Assembly (NCBI GenBank): GCA_020851635.1
Contig: JADZCJ010000018.1
Location: forward strand, 1 to 50,451
Origin: Anaerolineae bacterium
GTDB taxonomy: Bacteria > Chloroflexota > Anaerolineae > UBA4142 > SHND01
DNA: 50,451 nt
Direction: 5' to 3'
Made by a program: the position numbers and the translations under genes. Below the pieces are notes generated by a model, which saw only the letters and a program-made list of their open reading frames with translations, was not told the origin of the DNA and did not search any database. Positions within the stretch are counted from its first letter, which is position 1. Every line of letters starts with the position of its first letter. Positions 41,714 to 49,337 of this stretch are shown one piece after another.

Positions 41714-41747
41714 TGTCAGTGTTTTGTCAGTGCGGTTCTGTTATAAC
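41714..41747 (+). promoter_or_regulatory. Promoter with two 11-bp-spaced TGTCAGT repeats
   Basis: TGTCAGT occurs at 41714-41720 and 41725-41731, start-to-start 11 bp. TATAAC (41742-41747) follows the second by ten bases. Direct heptamers at 11-bp spacing placed before the -10 are typical of SARP-family activators (established for Streptomyces regulators). The regulator upstream has that DNA-binding type. Confidence 0.6.
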
Positions 41748-41806
41748 AAAATCCTGACATCCAACCGGGGCTGCCGTGCCCGGATTTACACCAAAAGGAG
41801 CGACTC

Positions 41807-41926
41807 GTGGAGCAAAATAACCCGACACCAAAAATGAATAAAACAACCGTCCGCATCTTGTTGATCCTGCTTGCGCTCGCCGCGTTTGTGCTGTCTGCCG
41901 GGGCGCCTTTTTGCTGGACCTGCTGA
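41807..41926 (+). CDS. 39-residue peptide with hydrophobic segment ending in GAPFCWTC
   Basis: The start is GTG at 41807, six bases after AGGAG; a later ATG (41834) is in frame. The peptide has a short polar start, then a hydrophobic core (ILLILLALAAFVLS), then AGAPFCWTC and the stop. The hydrophobic stretch could be a signal peptide with possible cleavage after AGA, releasing PFCWTC, or a membrane anchor with a Cys-x-x-Cys end. It stands between a dedicated promoter and a DUF5317 gene, 27 bp away. Its small size, Cys motif and placement suggest a signal or modified peptide, but no homologue is known to me. Confidence 0.55.
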   Translation: MEQNNPTPKMNKTTVRILLILLALAAFVLSAGAPFCWTC

Positions 41927-41953
41927 GTCGCGCTCAGCCCCCGGAGACGGAAA

Positions 41954-42547
41954 ATGATTCTACTTCTGGCGCTAGCTGCCGCTCTCGTTCTCGCATACCT
42001 CTGGGGTGGACGCCTGTCACGGCTCGCCGGGCTGCCACTGCGCGCTGCAGGTCTGGTGCTGGCGGCGTTTGGTATCCAGGTCGCAATTGTCTATCTGACG
42101 CCAATCGTCGAATTGCCGACAGTGCTGCGAGTGGGACTGTACTCTATTTCCTACCTTTTGCTCGCGGTGTTTGTCGTCTGGAACCGGCACATGCCGGGTA
42201 TATGGATTATGGGCATCGGGCTGCTGGCAAATGCCGCCGTGATTCTTGTCAACGGGGGGCATATGCCCATGACGTACGAGGCGCTCGTCGCGACGGGCAA
42301 GAGCCACCTGGTCGTCGGTCCGGAACCGGGCACGTATCTCGCCGGGTCCAAAGACATCTTGCTGCCGCTTGCGGATACGCGGTTGTGGTTTCTCTCTGAT
42401 ATTTTCGTGATTCCGCCGCCGTTTCCCATTCCGAGTGTTTTCAGTATCGGCGATGCGATCATTGCGCTCGGGCTGTTGCGGTTTGTGCCCTGGGCGCTTG
42501 GCACCCAGACCGACTCGCGGCTTACCGGCAGCGCACCTTTAATTTAG
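41954..42547 (+). CDS. DUF5317 membrane protein
   Basis: A 197-residue protein with about six membrane segments. It carries the DUF5317 signature: VNGGHMPM, GSKDILLPLADTRLWFLSDI, and PFPIPSVFSIGDAIIALGLL. DUF5317 proteins have no established function. The ATG follows GGAG by nine bases. It lies just after the 39-residue peptide gene and just before a RiPP-leader-like gene, so it may handle, sense or export a peptide (inference). Confidence 0.85.
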   Translation: MILLLALAAALVLAYLWGGRLSRLAGLPLRAAGLVLAAFGIQVAIVYLTPIVELPTVLRVGLYSISYLLLAVFVVWNRHMPGIWIMGIGLLANAAVILVNGGHMPMTYEALVATGKSHLVVGPEPGTYLAGSKDILLPLADTRLWFLSDIFVIPPPFPIPSVFSIGDAIIALGLLRFVPWALGTQTDSRLTGSAPLI

Positions 42548-42655
42548 AGACCCTGACAAAATGACATTTGGTCCGGGAGCTCGCCGTGAAATACGGCAAA
42601 TCGGGCTTTTCAGTGTGCCGCCTTGATTTGGTTGGCGGCTCTTGGAGATATTCGC

Positions 42656-42934
42656 GTGTGTGCACCTGTGCTGCAAACAATCATTGGGACAGCCCTTACT
42701 GATAGTGGTTTCCGTTCGGGACTGTTGAATGGGTCGCGCCGACGCATTCTCCAGGCCTTTCCGCTGACCACGCAAGAGATTGATCTTATCATGCAAATTC
42801 GCGCCGATTCGTTGGAGCAATTTGCGCGCCAACTGCACCAAACCTTTGTCGCCGACGGGGATGAACCGGCTCCATTACCGTCGGTGCGCCGGCAAAGAGG
42901 AGTATTAGAATCAGCTAGCAGCGCAACAACATGA
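42656..42934 (+). CDS. NHLP/Franean1_4349-like small protein (RiPP-leader type)
   Basis: The GTG at 42656 with GGAG eight bases before it starts a 92-residue protein. Its first 65 residues read like the leader-type domain of Os1348/Franean1_4349 family proteins, which are found in Chloroflexi and are annotated as possible precursors of ribosomally made peptides: IGTALTDSGFRSGLLNGSRR, then FPLTTQEIDLIMQIRADSLE. The last codons (about SSATT) lie in the palindromic element at 42912, so the natural C-terminus, where a core peptide would be, seems replaced. A small hairpin (GCCGCC/GGCGGC, 42617-42639) precedes the ribosome binding site. Confidence 0.55.
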   Translation: MCAPVLQTIIGTALTDSGFRSGLLNGSRRRILQAFPLTTQEIDLIMQIRADSLEQFARQLHQTFVADGDEPAPLPSVRRQRGVLESASSATT

Positions 42935-43030
42935 GCTTGTGGGGTGGAGTATCGAGTTTTGGGTTCGTCATGCGAACCGACTCGCGTGTCGCCAAATGAC
43001 TCGGTCGTGTCACCATGTCGCTGCGCCCGC
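42912..43030. mobile_element. Palindromic MITE-like element, copy 2 (diverged)
   Basis: Shares CTAGCAGCGCAACAACATGA, CGAGTTTT, GACTCGCGTGTC and ATGACTCGG in the same order as the reverse strand of the element at 36127-36237. Further half-copies (GATGACACGCGAGTCGG at 43054, AGCGCAGCAACCTCATG near 43101) lie downstream. It forms the end of the leader-type gene and the opening of the histidine kinase frame. Confidence 0.55.
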
Positions 43031-43055
43031 GCAACGCCATGTTTCTGCTCAAGAG

Positions 43056-43895
43056 ATGACACGCGAGTCGGCGGGCTTGCACGTCAAGACGCGCTGTATC
43101 CCAGCGCAGCAACCTCATGCCGTTACGCCGCCAGACCCTATTGTGACCGTGGAACAATTGACTTGCCGTGACCTGCCGATCTTGATCGTGCCGCCGGAAA
43201 CCTCTCCCGAAGTTACGCGGCTGCGCGAGATCAATCGCGAGATCGTAATGCTGCTCGCGCACGAGCTCGGCACCCCCCTCACACACGTTTTGGCATATCT
43301 GCGCCTGCTGCAAGAGCGCGCCCCCGCCGCCGAACAAGCGGAGGTTGACTTGGCGCTGGACCAGGCGCTCACACTCAAAAATCGGCTCGACGACATTTTG
43401 CTCCTCAACCAGCTCGAAGCCGGACAGTGGGACCTGTATTGCGGTCCCGTTTCGATTCAAGCCGCGCTCGCGTGCGTGGTGCAGAACCAGCGCTGGCGAT
43501 TGGAAGAAAAAGGGCTCAAGCTGCATAGCAAAATCGCGTGTTCCAGACCGGTGCGCGCGGACAAGGAAATGCTCACCCGCGCGCTGGCGCATGTGCTGAT
43601 CAACGCCTGCAAGTTTTCCAATTCGCCGGGACACATCGAACTGATAGCGCAGGAATTGGACCACGTCTGCTGTATCGCCGTGCGCGATTATGGCATCGGC
43701 ATTCCCCTCGACAAGCAATCCCACATTTTCGAACCCTTTTATCAGGCGGATTTGACCCATGCGCGCCGCTACAACGGCATGGGCATCGGCTTGAAACTGG
43801 CTCGCGCGATTGTGGAAAAGCACGGCGGCACGATCCAGGTTTACAGCGAGGTCGGTCACGGCAGCACCTTTACGGTCACTATTCCGCTGGCATAA
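43056..43895 (+). CDS. Sensor histidine kinase (HATPase), no transmembrane segment
   Basis: The frame is open from before 43000, but the part before about 43140 is the palindromic element; the start given (43056) is uncertain and GTG 43143 is equally possible. From about 43200 the kinase is complete: H-box MLLAHELGTPLTH, N-box ALAHVLINACKFS, G1 in VRDYGIGIP, F-box IFEPFYQ and G2 GMGIGLKLARAIVEKHGG. No membrane segment, sensor domain or response regulator gene is seen. The cytoplasmic kinase may have lost its sensor domain to the insertion or get its input from a partner. Confidence 0.85.
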   Translation: MTRESAGLHVKTRCIPAQQPHAVTPPDPIVTVEQLTCRDLPILIVPPETSPEVTRLREINREIVMLLAHELGTPLTHVLAYLRLLQERAPAAEQAEVDLALDQALTLKNRLDDILLLNQLEAGQWDLYCGPVSIQAALACVVQNQRWRLEEKGLKLHSKIACSRPVRADKEMLTRALAHVLINACKFSNSPGHIELIAQELDHVCCIAVRDYGIGIPLDKQSHIFEPFYQADLTHARRYNGMGIGLKLARAIVEKHGGTIQVYSEVGHGSTFTVTIPLA

Positions 43896-43917
43896 GATAG
43901 ACTCTCTCCACATTTAC

Positions 43918-43958
43918 AAGCAGGGCGCGCCTCGCCGGGAGGTGCGCCCTGCTTCTTT
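43918..43958. terminator. Terminator between convergent genes
   Basis: GCAGGGCGCGCCTC (43920-43933) and GAGGTGCGCCCTGC (43939-43952) form a 14-pair stem with one G-T, followed by TTCTTT on the plus strand. It probably acts in both directions, between the kinase and the dehydrogenase. Confidence 0.8.
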
Positions 43959-43974
43959 CCGAGACCATGATCTA

Positions 43975-46518
43975 CTATCCCCGCACCCGCTCCCCCTTTG
44001 GGTCCCACTGCGGGTCTTGCACCACCACCGCGCCGATGCGCTCGCCGAGCATCTCCACATCCAACCGCGTGCCCAACACGGCGAGTTCAATCGGTAAATA
44101 CGTATAGCAAATGCTTTTTTGCACCGAGTACCCGTAACTTGCGGACGTGATCCAGCCGACCACGCGGTCATTGTGCCGCACCGGCTCATTCCCAATCGCA
44201 ATCGCGCTTGCGTCGTCCGAGACCAGACAGCACAATTTCCGCGTGATGCCCTTTTCTTTTTGTTTCACCAGCGCATCGCGTCCGATAAAATCCCCCTTGT
44301 GCAATTTCACCGCAAACCCCAGCCCCGCTTCATACGGCGTGTAATCGGGACCCATGTCCGCGCTCCAATAGCGGTACCCTTTTTCCACGCGCATGGATTC
44401 GATGGCGCGATACCCGCCCGCCACCATCCCGAACGGTTCACCCGCCGCCCACAGCGTATCCCACAGCGCGCGCCCGTATTCCATCGGAAAATAAAATTCC
44501 CAGCCCAGTTCGCCCACATACGTCACGCGCAGGGCGAGACAAGGCACATCCCCGATGGCGATGCGCTGTGCGGTCATGTACGGAAACGCCCCGTTCGAGA
44601 CGTCCGCTTTCGTCAACCCGCTCAAAATAGCGCGCGCCCGCGGACCCCACAATCCAAAACACCCATACTGTGACGTCACATCCTCGACGATCGCCGAACC
44701 ATCATCGGGCGCGTGGGATTGAATGTGCATCAAATCGTGCGCGCCGAACGCCGTGCCAGTCACAATCTGGAACTGCTCAGACCCCAGCCGCGTCACGGTA
44801 AAATCGCACTCGATGCCGCCGCGCGGGTTGAGCATTTGCGTATATGTCACGCTTCCAATCGGACGGTCCATATCGTTGTCGCACAAAGATTGCAGCGTTT
44901 TCAACGCGCCCGCGCCGCGCACCGAAATCTTGGCGAACGATGTTTCGTCAAACAGCCCCGCGCGTTCCCGCGTCGCCAGGTGCTCGTATCCAATCTGCGG
45001 CGACCATTGATGTTGCGTCCAACCTCTTGGGGAAAAAGAGATTGGAGCTTGGAGATTGGCGGATGGCTGATTATCATTTCGAACGGCAATGTATTTCATC
45101 GCAGAAATCTCAGTCTGGCGTCCGCCGTCCTTTATCATTCCACCGTCGTTCGCCGTTCGTCCATTGTCATTCGTCTGCCCTTCAAACCAATTCGGTCTCT
45201 CCCATCCCGTCTTTTCGCCAAATACCGCGCCGAGCGCGACCAGACGGTCATAGGCGGGCGACAAACGCAGAGGGCGCGCCGATTGGCGTTCCTCGTTCGG
45301 GTAATGAATGTCGTAATATTTGGCATACGTTTCGATGGTGCGCGCCAGCACATAGTTCTGACTCGCGTAATTCGCGCCAAAACGGCGATGGTCGAGCCGC
45401 CACAAATCCCATTCGGGGTGCCCCTCGATAATCCACTCTGCCATTGCCTTGCCGATGCCGCCCGCGCCCGCCAGCCCGTGCGCGCAAAATGCCGCCGCGA
45501 TCCAAAAGCCCTTGACCGTCGTCGGACCCATCAAATATTCGGCGTCGGGCGTGAATCCTTCGGGACCGTTCAAGAGCATATTCACCTGCGCGTTTTCGAG
45601 CGCGGGCACGCGCCGGACCGCATTCTCCATCAGCGGCGCAAAGCGTTCCCAATCCGGCGGCAGCAGCTTGCCGTTAAAGTCCTGCGGAATCCCATCCAGC
45701 GCCCAGGCGGCGGGCTGCCGTTCATAACCGCCCATGATCAAGCCGCCCACCTCCTCTCGATAGTAAACCAGCAAATCGGGGTCGCGCATCGTGGGCAGGG
45801 TTTGGGTAATCCCCATCGGCTTGGTGATCAAATACAAATGCGCCATCGAAACGATCGGGAAATTCAAGTCAACCATCCTGCCGATTTCGCCCGCCCATTG
45901 TCCCGCCGCATTCACCACAATCTCGGTCGCAATCGTCCCTCGGTCCGTGACCACGCCCGCGATGCGTCCATTCGCCCGCGTGATGCTCCGCACCCGCGTA
46001 TGCGCGCAAAATTGCGCGCCGCGCGCTTTTGCCCCCGCGACCAGCGCCATCGTCAGACCCGTCGGGTCAATGTAACCGTCCGTCGCAAGATAGACCGCGC
46101 CTTCCACCCCGTCCGTCGTCATCAGGGGAAATAATTTCTGCGCGTCCGCCGCGCTGATCAATTCCAGCGGCAGCCCAAACGAGCGCGAGACCGCGACCAG
46201 ATGTTTCAATTCCTCCAGGCGCGCGGGCGATGACGCCAGCCGCAGACTTCCCACCTCGCGCCAGCCGGGGTCAATTTCGGTTTCGGCGTGCAGCTTGCGA
46301 TACAAATCGGCGCTGTATCGGATCATCTTGGTCAGGTTGCTCGACGTGCGCAGCTGCCCGACCAGACCCGCCGAATGAAACGTCGAACCGCTCGTCAGTT
46401 CACTGCGTTCCAACACAACCACATCGCGCCACCCCATCAAAGTGAGATGATACGCGATGCTCGCGCCGCCAACCCCGCCGCCGATCACGACGACGCGCGC
46501 ATGAGAGGGAATAGTCAT
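43975..46518 (-). CDS. Dimethylglycine/sarcosine dehydrogenase-like FAD-GcvT fusion
   Basis: The 847-residue protein has an FAD-binding N-terminus (RVVVIGGGVGGASIAYHLTL) and the histidine of covalent flavin attachment region (STFHSAGLVGQL), then a substrate domain, and a C-terminal GcvT-like folate part (about residues 500-845, with RAGLFDETSFAKISVRGAGA and ESMRVEKGYRYWSADMGPDY). Such proteins oxidise N-methylglycines and pass one-carbon units to tetrahydrofolate. A run of about 52 residues in the linker (45028-45182) has low-complexity composition and looks like an in-frame insertion. It is followed downstream by a bidirectional terminator and preceded by the choline-kinase-like gene. Confidence 0.9.
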   Translation of the reverse strand: MTIPSHARVVVIGGGVGGASIAYHLTLMGWRDVVVLERSELTSGSTFHSAGLVGQLRTSSNLTKMIRYSADLYRKLHAETEIDPGWREVGSLRLASSPARLEELKHLVAVSRSFGLPLELISAADAQKLFPLMTTDGVEGAVYLATDGYIDPTGLTMALVAGAKARGAQFCAHTRVRSITRANGRIAGVVTDRGTIATEIVVNAAGQWAGEIGRMVDLNFPIVSMAHLYLITKPMGITQTLPTMRDPDLLVYYREEVGGLIMGGYERQPAAWALDGIPQDFNGKLLPPDWERFAPLMENAVRRVPALENAQVNMLLNGPEGFTPDAEYLMGPTTVKGFWIAAAFCAHGLAGAGGIGKAMAEWIIEGHPEWDLWRLDHRRFGANYASQNYVLARTIETYAKYYDIHYPNEERQSARPLRLSPAYDRLVALGAVFGEKTGWERPNWFEGQTNDNGRTANDGGMIKDGGRQTEISAMKYIAVRNDNQPSANLQAPISFSPRGWTQHQWSPQIGYEHLATRERAGLFDETSFAKISVRGAGALKTLQSLCDNDMDRPIGSVTYTQMLNPRGGIECDFTVTRLGSEQFQIVTGTAFGAHDLMHIQSHAPDDGSAIVEDVTSQYGCFGLWGPRARAILSGLTKADVSNGAFPYMTAQRIAIGDVPCLALRVTYVGELGWEFYFPMEYGRALWDTLWAAGEPFGMVAGGYRAIESMRVEKGYRYWSADMGPDYTPYEAGLGFAVKLHKGDFIGRDALVKQKEKGITRKLCCLVSDDASAIAIGNEPVRHNDRVVGWITSASYGYSVQKSICYTYLPIELAVLGTRLDVEMLGERIGAVVVQDPQWDPKGERVRG
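45028..45182. repeat. In-frame low-complexity insertion inside the dehydrogenase gene
   Basis: The linker between the flavin and folate domains reads on the minus strand as repeats of GACGG/GACGAACGG, GGCGGACGCC and CCAATCTCC-type units, giving peptide such as NDNGRTANDGGMIKDGGRQ. The composition recalls the low-complexity stretch near 4960-5000 (ATGGACGATGGACG). It keeps the frame open. Confidence 0.5.
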
Positions 46519-46521
46519 TGT

Positions 46522-47439
46522 TTAGGTTCCCCTGAGCCACAGAGCATATCGCCCATCCTTGAAACGGGCGGTCAGTTTTTCAAAAAATTGGTCCGCATAG
46601 CTGCGGAAATCAAAATCGAGCGTCGAAATGCCTTGCTGTAACACACCCCACATCGCCTCGCGAAAATCGGACATAGCTTGCATCAATTTCAATCTTGCAA
46701 AATGACCCGGCAGCGGATTTTCAAAATATGCCGCGAGCAGTTCCTGAATCCGGTCGTCGTCCAGGTCATGGTGCGCCGCAAAATTCGCGAGATCAAAAAA
46801 GCGGTCGCCCATCCCGGCATATTCCCAGTCCAGAATCCGCAGGTGATTCTGGTCGTCGCGCAGGAAATTCCCGTTCAACAAATCGTTGTGACACAACACG
46901 GGAGCGTCTGCCTGGCGCGCCAACGCGTGCTCGATCTCGCGCATCCGTTCGCGCAGCCATCCATAATTTTCGGGAAACGCGGTGACGCCGCACTCGCGCG
47001 CCAGCCGGTCATAGGCGCGCACGACCTGAAACGGCGAAAAAGCAAAATTCAATGGCGCGAGCGCGTGAATCTGACGCAATGCGCCCCCAACCTCCGCCAA
47101 CCCCTGCGGCGCGCGCAGCTCTTGCGGCGGCACGGCGCGCCCGCGAATAAACCGCGCAATCAACACGCCTTCGGGTTCGAGAAAGCCCACCACCTCGGGC
47201 GCAATTCCGATCTCTGCCGCCCGTTTCGTCGCCGCATATTCGTTGGCGCGGTCAATGCCCAGCAGATCGGTTTTTGCGCCGCCCAACCGCATGACAAACG
47301 ATTCCATCTCATCACCGACGCCGACATCCACCCGATAATTTTGGTTGGTGATGCCGCCCGCAAGAAACGTGGTCGTGATATCCGTGCGGCTCTGCCACGC
47401 CGGGACGCGGTTGAGGAAAGCGGAGAGGGATTGGGGCAT
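46522..47439 (-). CDS. Choline/ethanolamine-kinase-like phosphotransferase
   Basis: A 305-residue kinase of the APH/choline-kinase superfamily. The catalytic Brenner motif LCHNDLLNGNFL and the metal motif ILDWEYAGMGDRFFDLANF are present, and the N-terminal FLAGGITNQNYRVDV corresponds to the nucleotide loop. Its likely substrate is choline or a related amino alcohol, which fits the adjacent methylglycine dehydrogenase, three bases downstream. The exact substrate is not shown. Confidence 0.85.
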   Translation of the reverse strand: MPQSLSAFLNRVPAWQSRTDITTTFLAGGITNQNYRVDVGVGDEMESFVMRLGGAKTDLLGIDRANEYAATKRAAEIGIAPEVVGFLEPEGVLIARFIRGRAVPPQELRAPQGLAEVGGALRQIHALAPLNFAFSPFQVVRAYDRLARECGVTAFPENYGWLRERMREIEHALARQADAPVLCHNDLLNGNFLRDDQNHLRILDWEYAGMGDRFFDLANFAAHHDLDDDRIQELLAAYFENPLPGHFARLKLMQAMSDFREAMWGVLQQGISTLDFDFRSYADQFFEKLTARFKDGRYALWLRGT

Positions 47440-47721
47440 GAGGGGTCCTTGCCGTCAAAAGGGCGAGTGGGGGGATTATAGCAACAAGGGGGAGGGTGTG
47501 GCAATGGTCGGGATGAGCAAGTTTCGATTGTCTTGTCTATGCTTGTACGCTAGAATATCCCCGGTATCATCTGAATCATCCCCCGCGCATTCTCATCCCG
47601 TACGCTTTCATCGGCGGCGGGCGCGCTCGCGCGGCGAGCGCTGAAAAAATTGGCGCAAGCGATTCAGAATGCGCGAAAGAGTGTAAAATAAACGTAACTA
47701 TTGGTCGAATGTGAGGTTATG
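47440..47721. other. Intergenic with a promoter and a gene tail remnant
   Basis: Contains a good promoter (47528-47556) and, ending at 47694, a tail of a gene reading LKKLAQAIQNARKSVK and stop. A very similar tail (EKVSQAIQSARTKVK) lies at 48796-48846. No complete gene is seen. Confidence 0.5.
47528..47556 (+). promoter_or_regulatory. Promoter upstream of the MazEF-like pair
   Basis: TTGTCT (47528-47533) and TAGAAT (47551-47556) are 17 bp apart. Confidence 0.5.
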
Positions 47722-48000
47722 ATGATTGAAACACCAACGCTCATTGCGCAAGAGATTCATTTATCTTCAAACCATGTCTCGCGCTTGAAGCAGCTCGCGC
47801 AAGCCAAGAACATCAGTCAAGATGAAATCATTGCCAAAGCGCTCGACATTCTTTTCAGTTTGACCGAGTTGTTCGACCCGTTAAGCGAACGACAGGGGTG
47901 GTCTGCCCTGTCAGAAGAATCGCTGGAACGGGTTTGGGACAATGACCTCGATGCGCGCTACGACAACTGGAGAGAATTGTATGCCGTACCAGCGCGGTGA
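47722..48000 (+). CDS. Antitoxin of MazF-like toxin
   Basis: A 92-residue protein with an N-terminal DNA-binding-like stretch (HLSSNHVSRLKQLAQAKNIS) of ribbon-helix-helix character and an acidic C-terminal tail (WSALSEESLERVWDNDLDAR) that would wrap the toxin. GAGG lies five bases before the second of two ATGs (47719, 47722). The end overlaps the toxin start by 20 bp. Confidence 0.8.
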   Translation: MIETPTLIAQEIHLSSNHVSRLKQLAQAKNISQDEIIAKALDILFSLTELFDPLSERQGWSALSEESLERVWDNDLDARYDNWRELYAVPAR

Positions 48001-48352
48001 TGTGCTGCTCGTTCCTTTTCCGTTTAGCGATTTGAGCGCAAGCAAAGTGCGCCCTGCCATTGTGATTAGCAGCGCAGCATATCACGCCAGCGAACCCGAC
48101 CTAATTCTGGCAGCCATCACATCCCAAGTTGTCAAAGGCACAGGTCGGTTTGACTATGTTCTCGCCGATTGGCAAGCAGCGGGCTTGCGCTATCCTTCCG
48201 CGCTCAAACCCATATTGTTCACACTCGACCCAACACGAGTGATTTACCGCGTGGGGCAACTTTCCGAAAAGGATTTCGGCCAAGCGCAAGAGCGTCTAAA
48301 GCAAGCACTGGGATTCGACCAAAAAACGGCAGAGCCAACCAAGGGCGAATAG
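47981..48352 (+). CDS. MazF/PemK-type mRNA interferase
   Basis: A 123-residue toxin with the family opening YQRGDVLLVPFPFSD and KVRPAIVISS, including the catalytic Arg in the VRPAIV stretch and the Ser/Thr of AAITSQVV. Such toxins cut mRNA at short specific sequences. It overlaps the antitoxin by 20 bp, the usual toxin-antitoxin arrangement. Confidence 0.92.
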   Translation: MPYQRGDVLLVPFPFSDLSASKVRPAIVISSAAYHASEPDLILAAITSQVVKGTGRFDYVLADWQAAGLRYPSALKPILFTLDPTRVIYRVGQLSEKDFGQAQERLKQALGFDQKTAEPTKGE

Positions 48353-48407
48353 TCGCAAGCATACACGCTATCCGTTCATTTCACCTGCTCGGCCTAAATG
48401 AGGTTTT

Positions 48408-48647
48408 ATGGCAGCCAATTTGAATCGCGTGCATGAGCCCGATGTGCCATTGCTCGAGCCGGAAGAGTTGCAAGAGGACTATCACCGTTTGCGCGCGCTG
48501 TATCACAGACCTGCGCATGGGGAACGGTCCATCTCACTGCATGTGCCATTGTGGGTTGTCATCGAAGCGATTGACGAGTTAGACCCGCCCGCGCTGCGGA
48601 ATTTGGCGCAACATATCGCTGAACGTTTGATGATAGTTGAATCGTAA
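48408..48647 (+). CDS. Small hypothetical protein
   Basis: A 79-residue acidic protein with VPLLEPEELQEDYHRLRALY and SISLHVPLWVVIEAIDELDP. No family is recognised. Its leader (GGCCTAAATGAGGTTTTATGGC) resembles the sequence before 48708 (CGTCCTAAATGGTCTTTTCATGGC), so the two upstream regions look duplicated. It may be an antitoxin or accessory protein of the surrounding toxin-antitoxin array. Confidence 0.5.
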   Translation: MAANLNRVHEPDVPLLEPEELQEDYHRLRALYHRPAHGERSISLHVPLWVVIEAIDELDPPALRNLAQHIAERLMIVES

Positions 48648-48842
48648 GGCGGCACAATCAAGGCGTCCATCTATTTATTTCGCCGATCCGTCCTAAATGG
48701 TCTTTTCATGGCTGAACCGGAACCTTTTCAAGGTAGCGCGAGGTTCGGCAAGCCACCGCGCGAAAACTGAATCCGACGCCACCGCGCAGCGCAAAATGGA
48801 AAAAGTATCGCAAGCGATTCAGAGTGCGCGCACGAAGGTCAA
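48648..48842 (+). other. Duplicated leader, 20-codon frame and gene tail
   Basis: The leader of the previous gene recurs before ATG 48708, where a 20-codon frame (MAEPEPFQGSARFGKPPREN) ends at 48770. A second short frame, 48796-48846, ends in SQAIQSARTKVK and its stop overlaps the nucleotidyltransferase ATG as ATGA. These look like remnants of broken genes in the toxin-antitoxin array. Confidence 0.4.
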
Positions 48843-49337
48843 ATGAAACAGGAAACGCGAACCGCTAAACGCTCCACAAAACAAAAGCGTCAACCGCGCC
48901 GCACCGCGCGCGAAACTGCAGCGCGCTATCGAACGAAACCGACGTCGCGTGTGTCCGCTCAGCGCGCGCGCTGGAAGATTCCGCATGTCACGCCCATCGG
49001 CTCGGATGCGCCGGTGAGCAAGACATTGCCGCTCGCGGTCAAACGCATTGCGGAAACATTGCATCCCGAAAAAATCATCTTGTTTGGTTCGTATGCGTAC
49101 GGGAATCCAACGCCTGATAGCGATGTGGATTTGCTGGTTGTGATGCCAAGCCAAGAACCTGAAATCGAACGCTATCTATTGGTTTCGCGTCTTTTGCGTC
49201 CACGACCCTTTGCCGTGGATATTCTTGTCAAGACTCCGCAAGAAATCGCGCATTCGATTGAAAACGGCGATTTTTTTATTGACGAGATTGTTTCCGAAGG
49301 AAAAGTGTTGTATGAGCAGCCCAAAGAATCCGCTTGA
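48843..49337 (+). CDS. MNT-type nucleotidyltransferase with basic N-terminal extension
   Basis: A 164-residue minimal nucleotidyltransferase: the active-site pattern ILFGSYAYGNPTPDSDVDLLVV holds the GS and the DxD metal-binding acids, and a third acid lies in FAVDILVKTP. The first 50 residues are very basic and low in complexity (RSTKQKRQPRRTARETAARY), unlike usual MNTs of about 100 residues. Partners of this type add AMP to or neutralise the HEPN toxin. The HEPN gene follows with a 26-bp overlap. A close paralogue is at 49710. Confidence 0.9.
   Translation: MKQETRTAKRSTKQKRQPRRTARETAARYRTKPTSRVSAQRARWKIPHVTPIGSDAPVSKTLPLAVKRIAETLHPEKIILFGSYAYGNPTPDSDVDLLVVMPSQEPEIERYLLVSRLLRPRPFAVDILVKTPQEIAHSIENGDFFIDEIVSEGKVLYEQPKESA

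Noticed and set aside
42939-43055. Coding extension of the histidine kinase
   Set aside because: This part is the palindromic element, and no kinase or sensor motif is seen.
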